From Bacteroidales bacterium (GTDB lineage: Bacteria; Bacteroidota; Bacteroidia; Bacteroidales; Muribaculaceae): DNA of 6,329 bases. Numbering within the stretch: the stretch's first letter is position 1; each line of letters opens with the position of its first letter. Shown here one piece after another: positions 1-6,252 of the stretch. Position numbers and translations under genes: made by a program. Below the pieces are notes generated by a model that saw nothing but the letters and a program-made list of their open reading frames with translations, made no database searches and was not told the DNA's origin. Location of the stretch: the NCBI GenBank assembly GCA_900755985.1, contig CAAEIL010000239.1, positions 1-6,329 on the forward strand. Reading direction: 5' to 3'.

Positions 1-701
1 GCCCTAAGGTCTTGGAGCATATCGTTGACGCAGTGTTGCAGTTCGAAGGTGACTCAAACTATCTTTACCGTATATTGCGGCCGATAAAAAACCGTTTTGG
101 CTCGACCTCCGAGTTGGGTATATACGAGATGTGTCAGCGCGGACTCCGTGAGATAACCAATCCCTCCGAGATGCTTGTCACACACAGCGATGACTCGCTT
201 TCGGGCATAGCCATAGGTGTAACACTCGATGGCATACGCCCATTCATCATCGAGGTGCAGGCTCTGGTCTCGTCGGCGGCTTACGGCACGCCTCAGCGCT
301 CTGTCACCGGATTTGATGGCAAACGCATGAACATGCTTCTGGCCGTCCTGGAGAAGCGCGTGGGATTCAAACTCGGTCAGAAGGATGTATTCCTCAATAT
401 AGCCGGTGGTCTTAAAATCAACGACCCCGCGATAGACCTGGCGGTAATCTGCGCCATACTGTCGAGCAATGTCGATATGGCCATACCCGCCGGATGGGTT
501 ATGGCCGGCGAAGTCGGTCTGTCCGGCGAGATACGTCCGGTAACGCGCATCGAGCAGCGCATACTCGAAGCACAGAAACTGGGAATGACAGACACCCTTA
601 TTCCTGCCGGAACGATAAAGGGCTTCGACACCGACTCGCTGTCCATCCGGTTGCATCAGGTATCGCGCGTCGAGGATGCCTTCCGCGCCCTTTTTGCATG
701 A
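1..701 (+). CDS. radA: DNA repair protein RadA, C-terminal half (5' truncated by window edge)
   Basis: RadA (Sms) is a RecA-like ATPase that promotes branch migration and processing of recombination intermediates in the cytoplasm. The frame is open from base 3, where PKVLEH already matches internal RadA sequence, so the gene begins upstream and the zinc finger, Walker A and Walker B motifs lie outside the window. About 232 codons are visible. The RadA signature KNRFG is at 87-101, followed by STSELGIYEM. The second half is the Lon-protease-like domain (VFLNIAGGLKINDPAIDLA, then GWVMAGEVGLSGEIRPV), which in RadA is a non-proteolytic DNA-binding scaffold; no catalytic serine is seen in the DPAIDLA segment, as expected for the family. 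It ends with TGA at 699-701 and converges on rpoZ. Identification is firm; the TTG at 12 is an internal leucine codon, not a start. Confidence 0.95.
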   Translation, partial: PKVLEHIVDAVLQFEGDSNYLYRILRPIKNRFGSTSELGIYEMCQRGLREITNPSEMLVTHSDDSLSGIAIGVTLDGIRPFIIEVQALVSSAAYGTPQRSVTGFDGKRMNMLLAVLEKRVGFKLGQKDVFLNIAGGLKINDPAIDLAVICAILSSNVDMAIPAGWVMAGEVGLSGEIRPVTRIEQRILEAQKLGMTDTLIPAGTIKGFDTDSLSIRLHQVSRVEDAFRALFA

Positions 702-849
702 GCTAAGCCGATGGGTATGCGACTGCATAGTTGCATTGGGTTACAGGGTCGGAAGTTGCACAACGTATGCGGTAGCGTACGGCGCCTATGGATTCTCCGC
801 CCCGGCTGCCGCTCAAGTAAGTTTTGAGCAGTTGTTGGATGTGAGAACA

Positions 850-897
850 AAAGCCGGAAAGCTGGTTCCCTTGGATGGGAGCATGCTTTCCGGCTTT
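850..897. terminator. Long hairpin between convergent radA and rpoZ, probable bidirectional terminator
   Basis: A perfect 13-bp inverted repeat (AAAGCCGGAAAGC at 850-862, GCTTTCCGGCTTT at 885-897) encloses a 22-base loop. The loop can extend the stem after a 2x2 internal mismatch: 865-870 pairs with 877-882 (one G-U pair), leaving a 6-base apical loop. It lies 148 bases past the radA stop and 75 bases past the rpoZ stop. The A/T ends of the stem give CTTT on the plus strand and CTTTTGTTCT on the minus strand, so the U-tract is short, slightly better for rpoZ. Position and symmetry suggest termination for both genes. No other element is convincing in 702-972. Confidence 0.6.
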
Positions 898-972
898 GGT
901 ATTGTTATGATGCCGGTCAGACAGGATGTCTGAAGGTGTTTTGTCGAAAATGACAGGGCTTGTACCTGTTTT

Positions 973-1308
973 TTAGTCCAGATTGGGCTTGTCGGTAGCG
1001 GGGTTGCGGAAGTAGAGTTTGTGGTCTACGTATTCCTGAGTCGCGATGAGGGTGGGCTTGGGGAGTTTTTCGTAATAGCGTGAAATTTCGATTTGCTCGC
1101 GGTTTTCGGACACTTCTTCGAGGTTGTCGTTGAGCGAGGCAAACTCCTGGAGCTTCTTTTCGAGGTCGTGCTTCATTTCGGCGGCAATCTGATTGGCGCG
1201 TTTGGCAATGATGCAGACGGTTTCGTAGACGTTGCCGGTATCCTCGGACAGTTCGATCATGTCGCGGGTGACGGTGTTCAAAGGAGCGTTTGTCTTCTTG
1301 TAATCCAT
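973..1308 (-). CDS. rpoZ: DNA-directed RNA polymerase omega subunit, Bacteroidota type
   Basis: Omega is the small RNA polymerase subunit that chaperones beta-prime and helps assemble the core enzyme. The 111-residue product starts MDYKKTNAP and carries VTRDM near residue 13, the omega/Rpb6 hallmark AKRANQI at 35-41, a charged helical stretch (about 45-75) and the C-terminal ISRYYEKLPKPTLIATQEY, the pattern I know from Bacteroidota omega proteins. The ATG at 1306-1308 is chosen because homology begins there and an A-rich leader precedes it. The frame is open 82 codons further upstream, but that part overlaps bamD and is low-complexity Ser/Thr/Lys sequence. It lies 61 nt behind bamD with no promoter box visible in the gap, so co-transcription is likely. 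From memory, coaBC often follows nearby in this phylum; here the next gene is convergent radA. Confidence 0.93.
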   Translation of the reverse strand: MDYKKTNAPLNTVTRDMIELSEDTGNVYETVCIIAKRANQIAAEMKHDLEKKLQEFASLNDNLEEVSENREQIEISRYYEKLPKPTLIATQEYVDHKLYFRNPATDKPNLD

Positions 1309-1369
1309 TGTTTTATATAGTGGTTTTGTTTTTGTTAAGACTTGTGTCGCCGAGTCGTGCGCGGTGCGC

Positions 1370-2170
1370 TTACTCTTTGACGTATTTCTGAGCAATCTTG
1401 AGGATGTTGTCGGCTTCCTCGCGATAAGGACTGTCGGGATAGTTGTTGATGAACGAGTAATATTCGTCGATGACATCGCGGAATCGGTCGGCCTTTTTCT
1501 CGATGATACTTTGGGCAGCTTCCTGATAGCGGGCTTTGAGGACGAGCATTTCAAGCTGCTCTTTATATTTAGAGTAAGGGTAGTCTTTGATGGCGTTTTT
1601 GGCTACAATTACTGCTGATTCGTAGTTGTTGCCCAGATAGTTGCCCAAGTTGTAATAGAGTTGGGCGTTTTCGAGCTGTTTGAGGGTGAGTTTGTCCTGC
1701 AGCTCGAAGATGGCGTTCTGGGCTATTGTCACTTTTTCGGAACGTGGATAAGTGTCGAGGAAAGTCTGCAGTTCTTCGATAGCCTTAAGCGTGGGGCTTT
1801 GGTCGAGCTGAGACTCGGGCGAGTCGAGATAGTATCCGTAGCCGCAGAAAAACTGTGCGGGCTCGGCGTATTTGCCTTTGGGATAGCGTTGTGCGTAGAG
1901 TTTGAAATATGCGCTCGAGTTGACGTAGTCCTTGTTCTCATAGTAGCTCATAGCCAGCAGATAAAGAGACTCTTCGGCATTTGCCGAGCCTTTGAACTCG
2001 GTGACACAGTCTTTGAGGACGGTGGCCGCCTGAGAGTATTTTTTCTGTTCGAAAGCGCGTTTGGCGTAGTCAAGCTTGTAGTTGGCGTCGTTGCTCTTGA
2101 GCACACGGTTGTATTCGCCGCACGAGCAGAGACTGACGATTAGAAGCGTATATATCAGGAAGCGTTTCAT
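1370..2170 (-). CDS. bamD: Outer membrane assembly lipoprotein BamD (YfiO family)
   Basis: BamD is the essential lipoprotein partner of BamA in the complex that inserts beta-barrel proteins into the outer membrane, acting on its periplasmic face. The 266-residue product has a lipoprotein signal (MKRFLIYTLLIVSLCSC) with probable lipidation at Cys17 (LCSC lipobox). The rest is TPR-like helical repeats: AKRAFEQKKYSQAATVLKD near 36-54, ESLYLLAMSYYENKDYVNSS near 67-86, then YAQRYPKGKYAEPAQFFCGYGYY. Tetratricopeptide-type YxxG and YP(R/K/D)S turns recur to the end (YPRSEK, YPYSKY, YPDSPYREEA). Length is close to E. coli BamD (about 245). It leads rpoZ, an order I recognise from other Bacteroidota. 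A TAnnTTTG box about 70 bases upstream probably drives it. The leader is A-rich, with no Shine-Dalgarno match. Confidence 0.92.
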   Translation of the reverse strand: MKRFLIYTLLIVSLCSCGEYNRVLKSNDANYKLDYAKRAFEQKKYSQAATVLKDCVTEFKGSANAEESLYLLAMSYYENKDYVNSSAYFKLYAQRYPKGKYAEPAQFFCGYGYYLDSPESQLDQSPTLKAIEELQTFLDTYPRSEKVTIAQNAIFELQDKLTLKQLENAQLYYNLGNYLGNNYESAVIVAKNAIKDYPYSKYKEQLEMLVLKARYQEAAQSIIEKKADRFRDVIDEYYSFINNYPDSPYREEADNILKIAQKYVKE

Positions 2171-2238
2171 TTAAGCTTAATGATGCAAATTGTTGAGGAG
2201 AAATAAATGATAAATTCATGCATGTGCATAAATCGGCA

Positions 2239-2246
2239 CAAAGGTA
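2239..2246 (-). promoter_or_regulatory. Putative Bacteroidota -7 box upstream of bamD
   Basis: The minus strand reads TACCTTTG here, an exact match to the TAnnTTTG -7 element of the primary sigma factor in Bacteroides and relatives. A start point a few bases downstream would leave a leader of roughly 60 bases before the bamD ATG. I see no clear TTTG/TTG -33 element at the expected spacing (sequence there is AT-rich), which lowers confidence. Confidence 0.5.
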
Positions 2247-2301
2247 ATCATTTTTGCTGAAATATTCTTCATCTCAGTTCAAAAACCTTGCATAAAATTC
2301 T

Positions 2302-2334
2302 GAATCCAGACGGAATCCAGACGGAATCCGGACT
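2302..2334. repeat. 11-bp tandem repeat, three copies plus a degenerate fourth
   Basis: GAATCCAGACG occurs twice back to back (2302-2312, 2313-2323), then once diverged as GAATCCGGACT (2324-2334). A decayed fourth unit, GAACCCGGGAA, follows at 2335-2345. It sits in the 270-base gap between the lipoprotein gene stop and bamD, upstream of the bamD promoter-like box. The unit length is not a multiple of three and I find no supported gene over it. It could arise by replication slippage. No spacers are present, so it is not a CRISPR array. Confidence 0.85.
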
Positions 2335-2398
2335 GAACCCGGGAATCTGCGCAAAATCTGCCGAATCAACTTGGAACCTAATGCTGACCATGCAGCCA

Positions 2399-2436
2399 AA
2401 TCGACCGTTTGTCTACATCCGCCGTGAATCGACCGT
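2399..2436. repeat. Short direct repeat AATCGACCGT, two copies
   Basis: AATCGACCGT is found at 2399-2408 and again at 2427-2436, a 28-base period, just past the stop of the lipoprotein gene. The copies are identical over 10 bases and followed by TT and CTT. Its role is unknown; it could be a pair of binding sites or chance. Confidence 0.5.
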
Positions 2437-2440
2437 CTTA

Positions 2441-3385
2441 TTAATCATAATATACTGGAGGCCGGTTATATTCGATCCATCCGGTACATGAGGTGATGAA
2501 GTGGTAGAAGTCGGGATTGATGTGTGCTTTCAACTGTTGATATGAGAGGGTTATCTCGGCATTTTCAGCTGCTCCACAGGCAATTTCGTATTTCTGGAAT
2601 ATGAAACTTATACCTTTGGGGCCTATGCGTATGGTTTCGGGAACACGGGTTGGTTCTTCGCTAAAGCATTGTCCCTCGTCGCTGTTTTGCATCGAATGGA
2701 ATTTGTTGACAAGCATTGCAAGTATTTCCCGGGTATCGCTGGGGCCGCGCCTGAGAATTTTGTCAGGGTCGATGATACCTGTCGGACACCATGAAGTCGG
2801 GCTTTGAAGGTAAATACGAGATGTCTCTTTTTCGGAATATGATGCTCCCAAGCCACTGGCCCCGTCAAGGTATTTGAGTATGCATATTTCGACCATCTTG
2901 TTGTTGCTGAGTGCGGGATATATTATTACACCGTTGTTTACCAGTCCGATACGCGATTCTATTGAGTCACACTGCCTAAATGACAGTGTGTTGTCAATAG
3001 GTGTCGACAGGAATGTCTTGATGGCTTTGTCCACAGGGACGTCGGTGTCGTTGATATGTTTGTATATGTCAATCAGATAACTTTTGTATTTTGGAAAAGA
3101 CATCAATTTTTGACCTATATTGATATAGAAGACGTGTTTTTCGTATCCCTGGCAATCGTATCCGTCGTTATTTATACTTGCATCAGCGGTCTTGTAGAAT
3201 GAAGTTTGTCTAAGATGTGTAGGCAGGTCGATGTCATTGACATTATCGTCGGATGTCGCTGAACTTTCGGCATCGGAGTTGTCGGCTGTTTCTTCCTCGT
3301 TGTATCGGTGATGTGAGTTGAGTTTTCGGCAGGCGCATGTGGCAATTAACAGAAGGGCTACAGCAGAGATTAGTAAACTTTTCAT
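2441..3385 (-). CDS. Putative DUF3298/RsiV-like lipoprotein
   Basis: Predicted envelope lipoprotein of 314 residues, function unknown. The N-terminus is a lipoprotein signal (MKSLLISAVALLLIATCAC) with likely lipidation at Cys19 (TCAC, a loose lipobox). An acidic Asp/Glu/Ser-rich linker follows at about 29-52, then a globular domain. Near residues 255-288 the pattern GPKGISFIFQKYEIACGAA...ITLSYQQLKAHI resembles DUF3298, the domain of RsiV-type anti-sigma and lysozyme-binding proteins. No transmembrane anti-sigma region is present, so a surface or periplasmic binding role is only inference. The ATG at 3385 is chosen because AAAAGG precedes it; ATG at 3400 (five residues longer) is equally possible. 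The frame stays open to a TTG at 3475, but that extension encodes the tandem repeat and is unlikely to be translated. The gene is more AT-rich than its neighbours and lies between a housekeeping operon and bamD, suggesting an accessory gene. Confidence 0.68.
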   Translation of the reverse strand: MKSLLISAVALLLIATCACRKLNSHHRYNEEETADNSDAESSATSDDNVNDIDLPTHLRQTSFYKTADASINNDGYDCQGYEKHVFYINIGQKLMSFPKYKSYLIDIYKHINDTDVPVDKAIKTFLSTPIDNTLSFRQCDSIESRIGLVNNGVIIYPALSNNKMVEICILKYLDGASGLGASYSEKETSRIYLQSPTSWCPTGIIDPDKILRRGPSDTREILAMLVNKFHSMQNSDEGQCFSEEPTRVPETIRIGPKGISFIFQKYEIACGAAENAEITLSYQQLKAHINPDFYHFITSCTGWIEYNRPPVYYD

Positions 3386-3419
3386 GACAGACCTTTTCAT
3401 GATAGATAAGCGAGGGTTT

Positions 3420-3452
3420 GGCTGTTTTGTGGCTGTTTTGTGGCTGTTTTGT
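3420..3452. repeat. 11-bp tandem repeat, three perfect copies, in the leader of the lipoprotein gene
   Basis: GGCTGTTTTGT is repeated three times without error (3420-3430, 3431-3441, 3442-3452); on the coding (minus) strand the unit is ACAAAACAGCC. A fourth unit starts (GG) and dissolves into the neighbouring T-tract. It lies 20 bases upstream of the ATG at 3400 and 35 bases upstream of the ATG at 3385, so the transcript leader would be A- and C-rich and free of strong structure. Perfect identity suggests recent expansion or ongoing slippage. Confidence 0.9.
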
Positions 3453-3455
3453 GGA

Positions 3456-3470
3456 TTTTTTTTTGGGGGG
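3456..3470. repeat. Adjacent homopolymers T9-G6 (A9 and C6 on the coding strand)
   Basis: Nine T (3456-3464) are followed directly by six G (3465-3470), in the short gap between the peptidase stop and the lipoprotein gene. Such tracts are slippage-prone and in other bacteria tune promoters or leaders, but no promoter box is seen here. The tract also deserves a check for assembly or sequencing error. Confidence 0.85.
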
Positions 3471-3475
3471 TGCAA

Positions 3476-4705
3476 TCAGGGAACGAGGCTGAGTGAGGAG
3501 GTGTCCAGTAGGCCGACGGCACAGGAGCGCAGACCGGTTGGCGTCAGCGCCTGCAGGTGCTCGGCAATCTGTTCCGGGGAGAGTGCGCGTCCGCGCATCA
3601 GTGTGGCGCGGGCGATGGAGATTATGCGGTTCTCGGTGTTTTCGGCGGCGAGTATCATCTGGCCCAGATATTGCCGTCGGGCGGCGTTGAGTGTCCGCTC
3701 GGACATGGGCTTGTCGGCAAGTTCGTCAAGCTGTCTGATGACAAGGCTGTGACATAGTGTGCGGTCCTGCTCGTCGCAGCCGAAATATATTGTCGAAAGA
3801 GCGCAGTCGCTGAGTGCGGCAATCTGAGCTTCGACACTGTAGACGAGACCTCGGCGCTCGCGCAGCGTGACGTTGAGCAACGAGTTCATGCCCGGGCCGC
3901 CGAGAATGTTTGTCAGCAGGGCCATGGACATGCGTCCGGCATCGTCAAGTGCCGGAAGTACTTTGCCGATGACTACGTGTGCCTGATGATTGCCGTGTAC
4001 ATGACGCAAACGCTGTTCGGTCGCTGTGCCCGTGGGGGGATTTGCGGCGGGTATGTCAGCAATGTCGTGTGCGGGCCGAAAAGTGAAATAGCGGTCGATA
4101 AGCGAGGCAAAACGTGTCGGCCCCATGTTGCCGGCATAAAAGACGACCATACGTTCGGGACGGTACAGATTCTCGAGCCAGCGACGGCAGTCAGCCGATG
4201 TTATGCGGCTTACCGAGTGCTTGCTGCCTAAGATGTTGTGCCCTAATGGAGAACCGGCGAAAACCATGTCCTCGAAGTCGTCGAATACCGCATCGGCCGG
4301 CGTGTCCAGATACGAGTCTATTTCGTCCATGATGACCTGACGCTCTTTGTCAAGTTCGGCGTCGGGGAATTGCGAGTTCAGTATAAGGTCGGCTATGAGC
4401 TCAAGTCCGCGGCTTTCGTTGCCTTTTGGAAATACCGAGTAGACAACCGTATCTTCTTTGGTTGTGAAAGCGTTGAGTTCGCCGCCGACAGCCTCCATGC
4501 GGTTGATGATGTGATATGAGCGCCGCCGCTGTGTACCCTTGAAGATAGTGTGCTCGACGAAGTGAGCGAGGCCTTCGTGGGCAGACTCGTCGCGCGAGCC
4601 GGCACGTATGGCAACGCCGCAATACCCCACGCGGGCTTTGGACAAAGCCAGGTGTACGGCGCGTAGTCCCGAAGGGAATTCGAAATATGTCAGCGGTTCA
4701 GTCAT
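3476..4705 (-). CDS. M16 family zinc metallopeptidase (pitrilysin/insulinase type, single-length)
   Basis: Cytoplasmic zinc peptidase of 409 residues, the usual size of a single-unit M16B enzyme, with no signal peptide. The inverted zinc motif HFVEH is at residues 48-52 (ligands His48 and His52, catalytic Glu51), and the distal ligand is probably Glu128 in VIMDEIDSY, 75 residues later, matching the family's HxxEH-x(74-76)-E. VGGELNAFTTKEDTVVY (73-89) is the conserved strand after the active site. The C-terminal half holds the usual R-x(6)-Y type element LRERRGLVYS (Arg282, Tyr289). In NSLLN (274-278) I would expect NSRLN from related proteins. Substrate is unknown; M16B enzymes degrade or trim small peptides in a closed chamber. 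The ATG at 4703-4705 overlaps the ispG stop by 8 nt (ATGACTGA), implying translational coupling. It ends with TGA at 3476-3478. Confidence 0.9.
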   Translation of the reverse strand: MTEPLTYFEFPSGLRAVHLALSKARVGYCGVAIRAGSRDESAHEGLAHFVEHTIFKGTQRRRSYHIINRMEAVGGELNAFTTKEDTVVYSVFPKGNESRGLELIADLILNSQFPDAELDKERQVIMDEIDSYLDTPADAVFDDFEDMVFAGSPLGHNILGSKHSVSRITSADCRRWLENLYRPERMVVFYAGNMGPTRFASLIDRYFTFRPAHDIADIPAANPPTGTATEQRLRHVHGNHQAHVVIGKVLPALDDAGRMSMALLTNILGGPGMNSLLNVTLRERRGLVYSVEAQIAALSDCALSTIYFGCDEQDRTLCHSLVIRQLDELADKPMSERTLNAARRQYLGQMILAAENTENRIISIARATLMRGRALSPEQIAEHLQALTPTGLRSCAVGLLDTSSLSLVP

Positions 4706-6245
4706 GCCAGTCGCCGTTTTGCTTTATTAGGGCGACAAGCCGTTCGACGGCATCCTCGGACGGAATGTTGTGTTCGACACAAACCTTGCCTTTGTACAGC
4801 GAGACTCGCCCGGCGGCAGCGCCGACGTATCCGTAGTCAGCGTCGGCCATTTCGCCGGGACCGTTGACAATACATCCCATGACGCCTATTTTCAGGTCTT
4901 TGAGATGTTGTGTGGCGCGGCGTACACGGTGCAGAGTATCCTGCAGGTCAAAGAGCGTGCGTCCGCATCCGGGGCATGCTATATATTCGGTCTTGGAAAA
5001 ACGCAGACGTGTGGCCTGAAGTATGCCTAATGCCAATGCGTCGGCCCGGTCGGCACTGAGGGCTTTGGCACGGATGGCAATTGCAGCCGGGATATCACCG
5101 CCCAATATGAGTGCGCCGAGATCGGTCGAGGCTGCAAGCAGGACATCTTCGGCGTCCATCGTGTCCGGATATTCGACAACGACGGCTGCACGGGCGCCGC
5201 TGTTATTCTTGAATGCGCGGCGAAGCATGTACAGGCTTTCGGGCCCGGACGCACGAAAAACGTTGTAGCGTTCGGCGGCTTGTTCTTCGTTTATGTCAAG
5301 GCCGATTACCAGGGCTGAGGAATTTTCGTCGGTCGGAGCCGTGGCGAGCGAGACATCGAGTGTCGTGGCTGTCTGCGGGTGTGCCATGCTGTCGATATGT
5401 GCAAGCAGGCGGCGTGCTACAGGTACTTCGGCTTCGGGAGGCTCGGTGAGCGAAACGCGTATGGTGTCGCCGATTCCGTCGGCAAGGAGCGAGCCTATGC
5501 CCACTGCAGATTTAATGCGGGCGTCGTCGCCGTCGCCGGCCTCGGTGACGCCCAGGTGCAAAGGATAGTGCATGTCCTCATGGTCCATGGCGCTGATGAG
5601 CAGGCGCACGGTGCGCGTCATCACTACGACGTTGGACGATTTGATGGATATGACCACGCGGTCAAAGTTGTGGCGACGGCATACACGCAAAAATTCCATG
5701 GCGGATTCGACCATGCCTTCGGGTGTGTCGCCATATCGGCTCATAATGCGGTCGGAGAGCGACCCGTGGTTGACACCTAAGCGCAGGGCAGTACCTTTTT
5801 CGCGGCATAGCTCGAGCAGCGGAACAAGGCGCTCTTCGATGCGAGTAAGCTCGGCGGCGTATTCTTGGTCGGTGTATGTAAGCTTCTTGAAAGTGCGTGC
5901 CGGGTCGACGAAGTTGCCGGGGTTGATGCGGACTTTGTCGACATGCAGTGCGGCTTCGAAAGCCGCTGCGGGATTGAAGTGTATGTCGGCCGAAATGGCC
6001 ACAGGACAGCCGTTGCTGCGAACCTTGCGGACAATTTCGGCGAGATTGCGTGCGTGTGCCACGCCCTGGGCTGTCAGGCGGATAAGTCCGGCACCGGCAC
6101 GGGCTATAGACAGCACTTGTGCTACCGATGCGTCGGTGTCGAGCGTCGGCGTGTTGGTCATAGACTGCACCAGGACGGGGTTATCGCCGCCGATGACGGT
6201 GTTGCCGACGGGTACAGCGGTCGTTTTTCGACGTTTATATGACAT
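4698..6245 (-). CDS. ispG: 4-hydroxy-3-methylbut-2-enyl diphosphate synthase IspG (GcpE)
   Basis: IspG converts 2-C-methyl-D-erythritol 2,4-cyclodiphosphate to HMBPP in the MEP isoprenoid pathway, using a [4Fe-4S] cluster in the cytoplasm. The 515-residue product has an N-terminal TIM-barrel domain (about 1-283: VQSMTNTPTLDT, ADIHFNP, KVRINPGNF, GVNHGSLSDR, GVTEAGDGDDARIKSA, GDTIRVSLTEPPEAE). An inserted middle region of about 130 residues (285-420) follows, then the C-terminal cluster domain with CPGC (Cys424, Cys427), GCIVNGPGE (Cys458, Glu465) and MADADYGYVG. The ATG at 6245 is chosen: homology starts at once (MSYKRRKTTAVPVGN) and it lies 7 nt past the preceding stop; the open frame further upstream overlaps that gene. 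The insert resembles the A* domain of Bacteroidota, chlamydial and plant enzymes but looks shorter. The stop overlaps the M16 peptidase start. Confidence 0.95.
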   Translation of the reverse strand: MSYKRRKTTAVPVGNTVIGGDNPVLVQSMTNTPTLDTDASVAQVLSIARAGAGLIRLTAQGVAHARNLAEIVRKVRSNGCPVAISADIHFNPAAAFEAALHVDKVRINPGNFVDPARTFKKLTYTDQEYAAELTRIEERLVPLLELCREKGTALRLGVNHGSLSDRIMSRYGDTPEGMVESAMEFLRVCRRHNFDRVVISIKSSNVVVMTRTVRLLISAMDHEDMHYPLHLGVTEAGDGDDARIKSAVGIGSLLADGIGDTIRVSLTEPPEAEVPVARRLLAHIDSMAHPQTATTLDVSLATAPTDENSSALVIGLDINEEQAAERYNVFRASGPESLYMLRRAFKNNSGARAAVVVEYPDTMDAEDVLLAASTDLGALILGGDIPAAIAIRAKALSADRADALALGILQATRLRFSKTEYIACPGCGRTLFDLQDTLHRVRRATQHLKDLKIGVMGCIVNGPGEMADADYGYVGAAAGRVSLYKGKVCVEHNIPSEDAVERLVALIKQNGDWHD

Positions 6246-6252
6246 TTGCGTG

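Noticed and set aside
54..728. 224-codon minus-strand frame opposite radA
   Set aside because: Complete overlap with a well-supported RadA; no recognisable motifs in the antisense product.
811..829. GCTCAA/TTGAGC inverted repeat after radA
   Set aside because: Six weak base pairs and no U-tract.
676..933. 85-codon plus-strand frame in the radA-rpoZ gap
   Set aside because: Overlaps the radA end, runs through the hairpin, has no recognisable motif and no A-rich leader.
917..933. 7-bp hairpin TCAGACA-GGA-TGTCTGA downstream of rpoZ
   Set aside because: Three-base loop and no adjacent U-tract on either strand; the 850-897 hairpin is a better terminator candidate.
953..974. Stem ACAGG/CCTGT followed by a T-run at the rpoZ stop
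   Set aside because: Only 5 bp of stem and 250 bases from the radA stop; too weak to call a terminator.
1309..1554. 82-codon N-terminal extension of rpoZ
   Set aside because: Overlaps the bamD 3' end, is low-complexity Ser/Thr/Lys, and omega homology starts exactly at the ATG at 1308.
1661..2143. 160-codon plus-strand frame opposite bamD
   Set aside because: Shadow of BamD codons with no domain features.
2302..2345. Tandem repeats considered as a CRISPR array
   Set aside because: Units are only 11 bases, contiguous and without spacers; no cas genes nearby.
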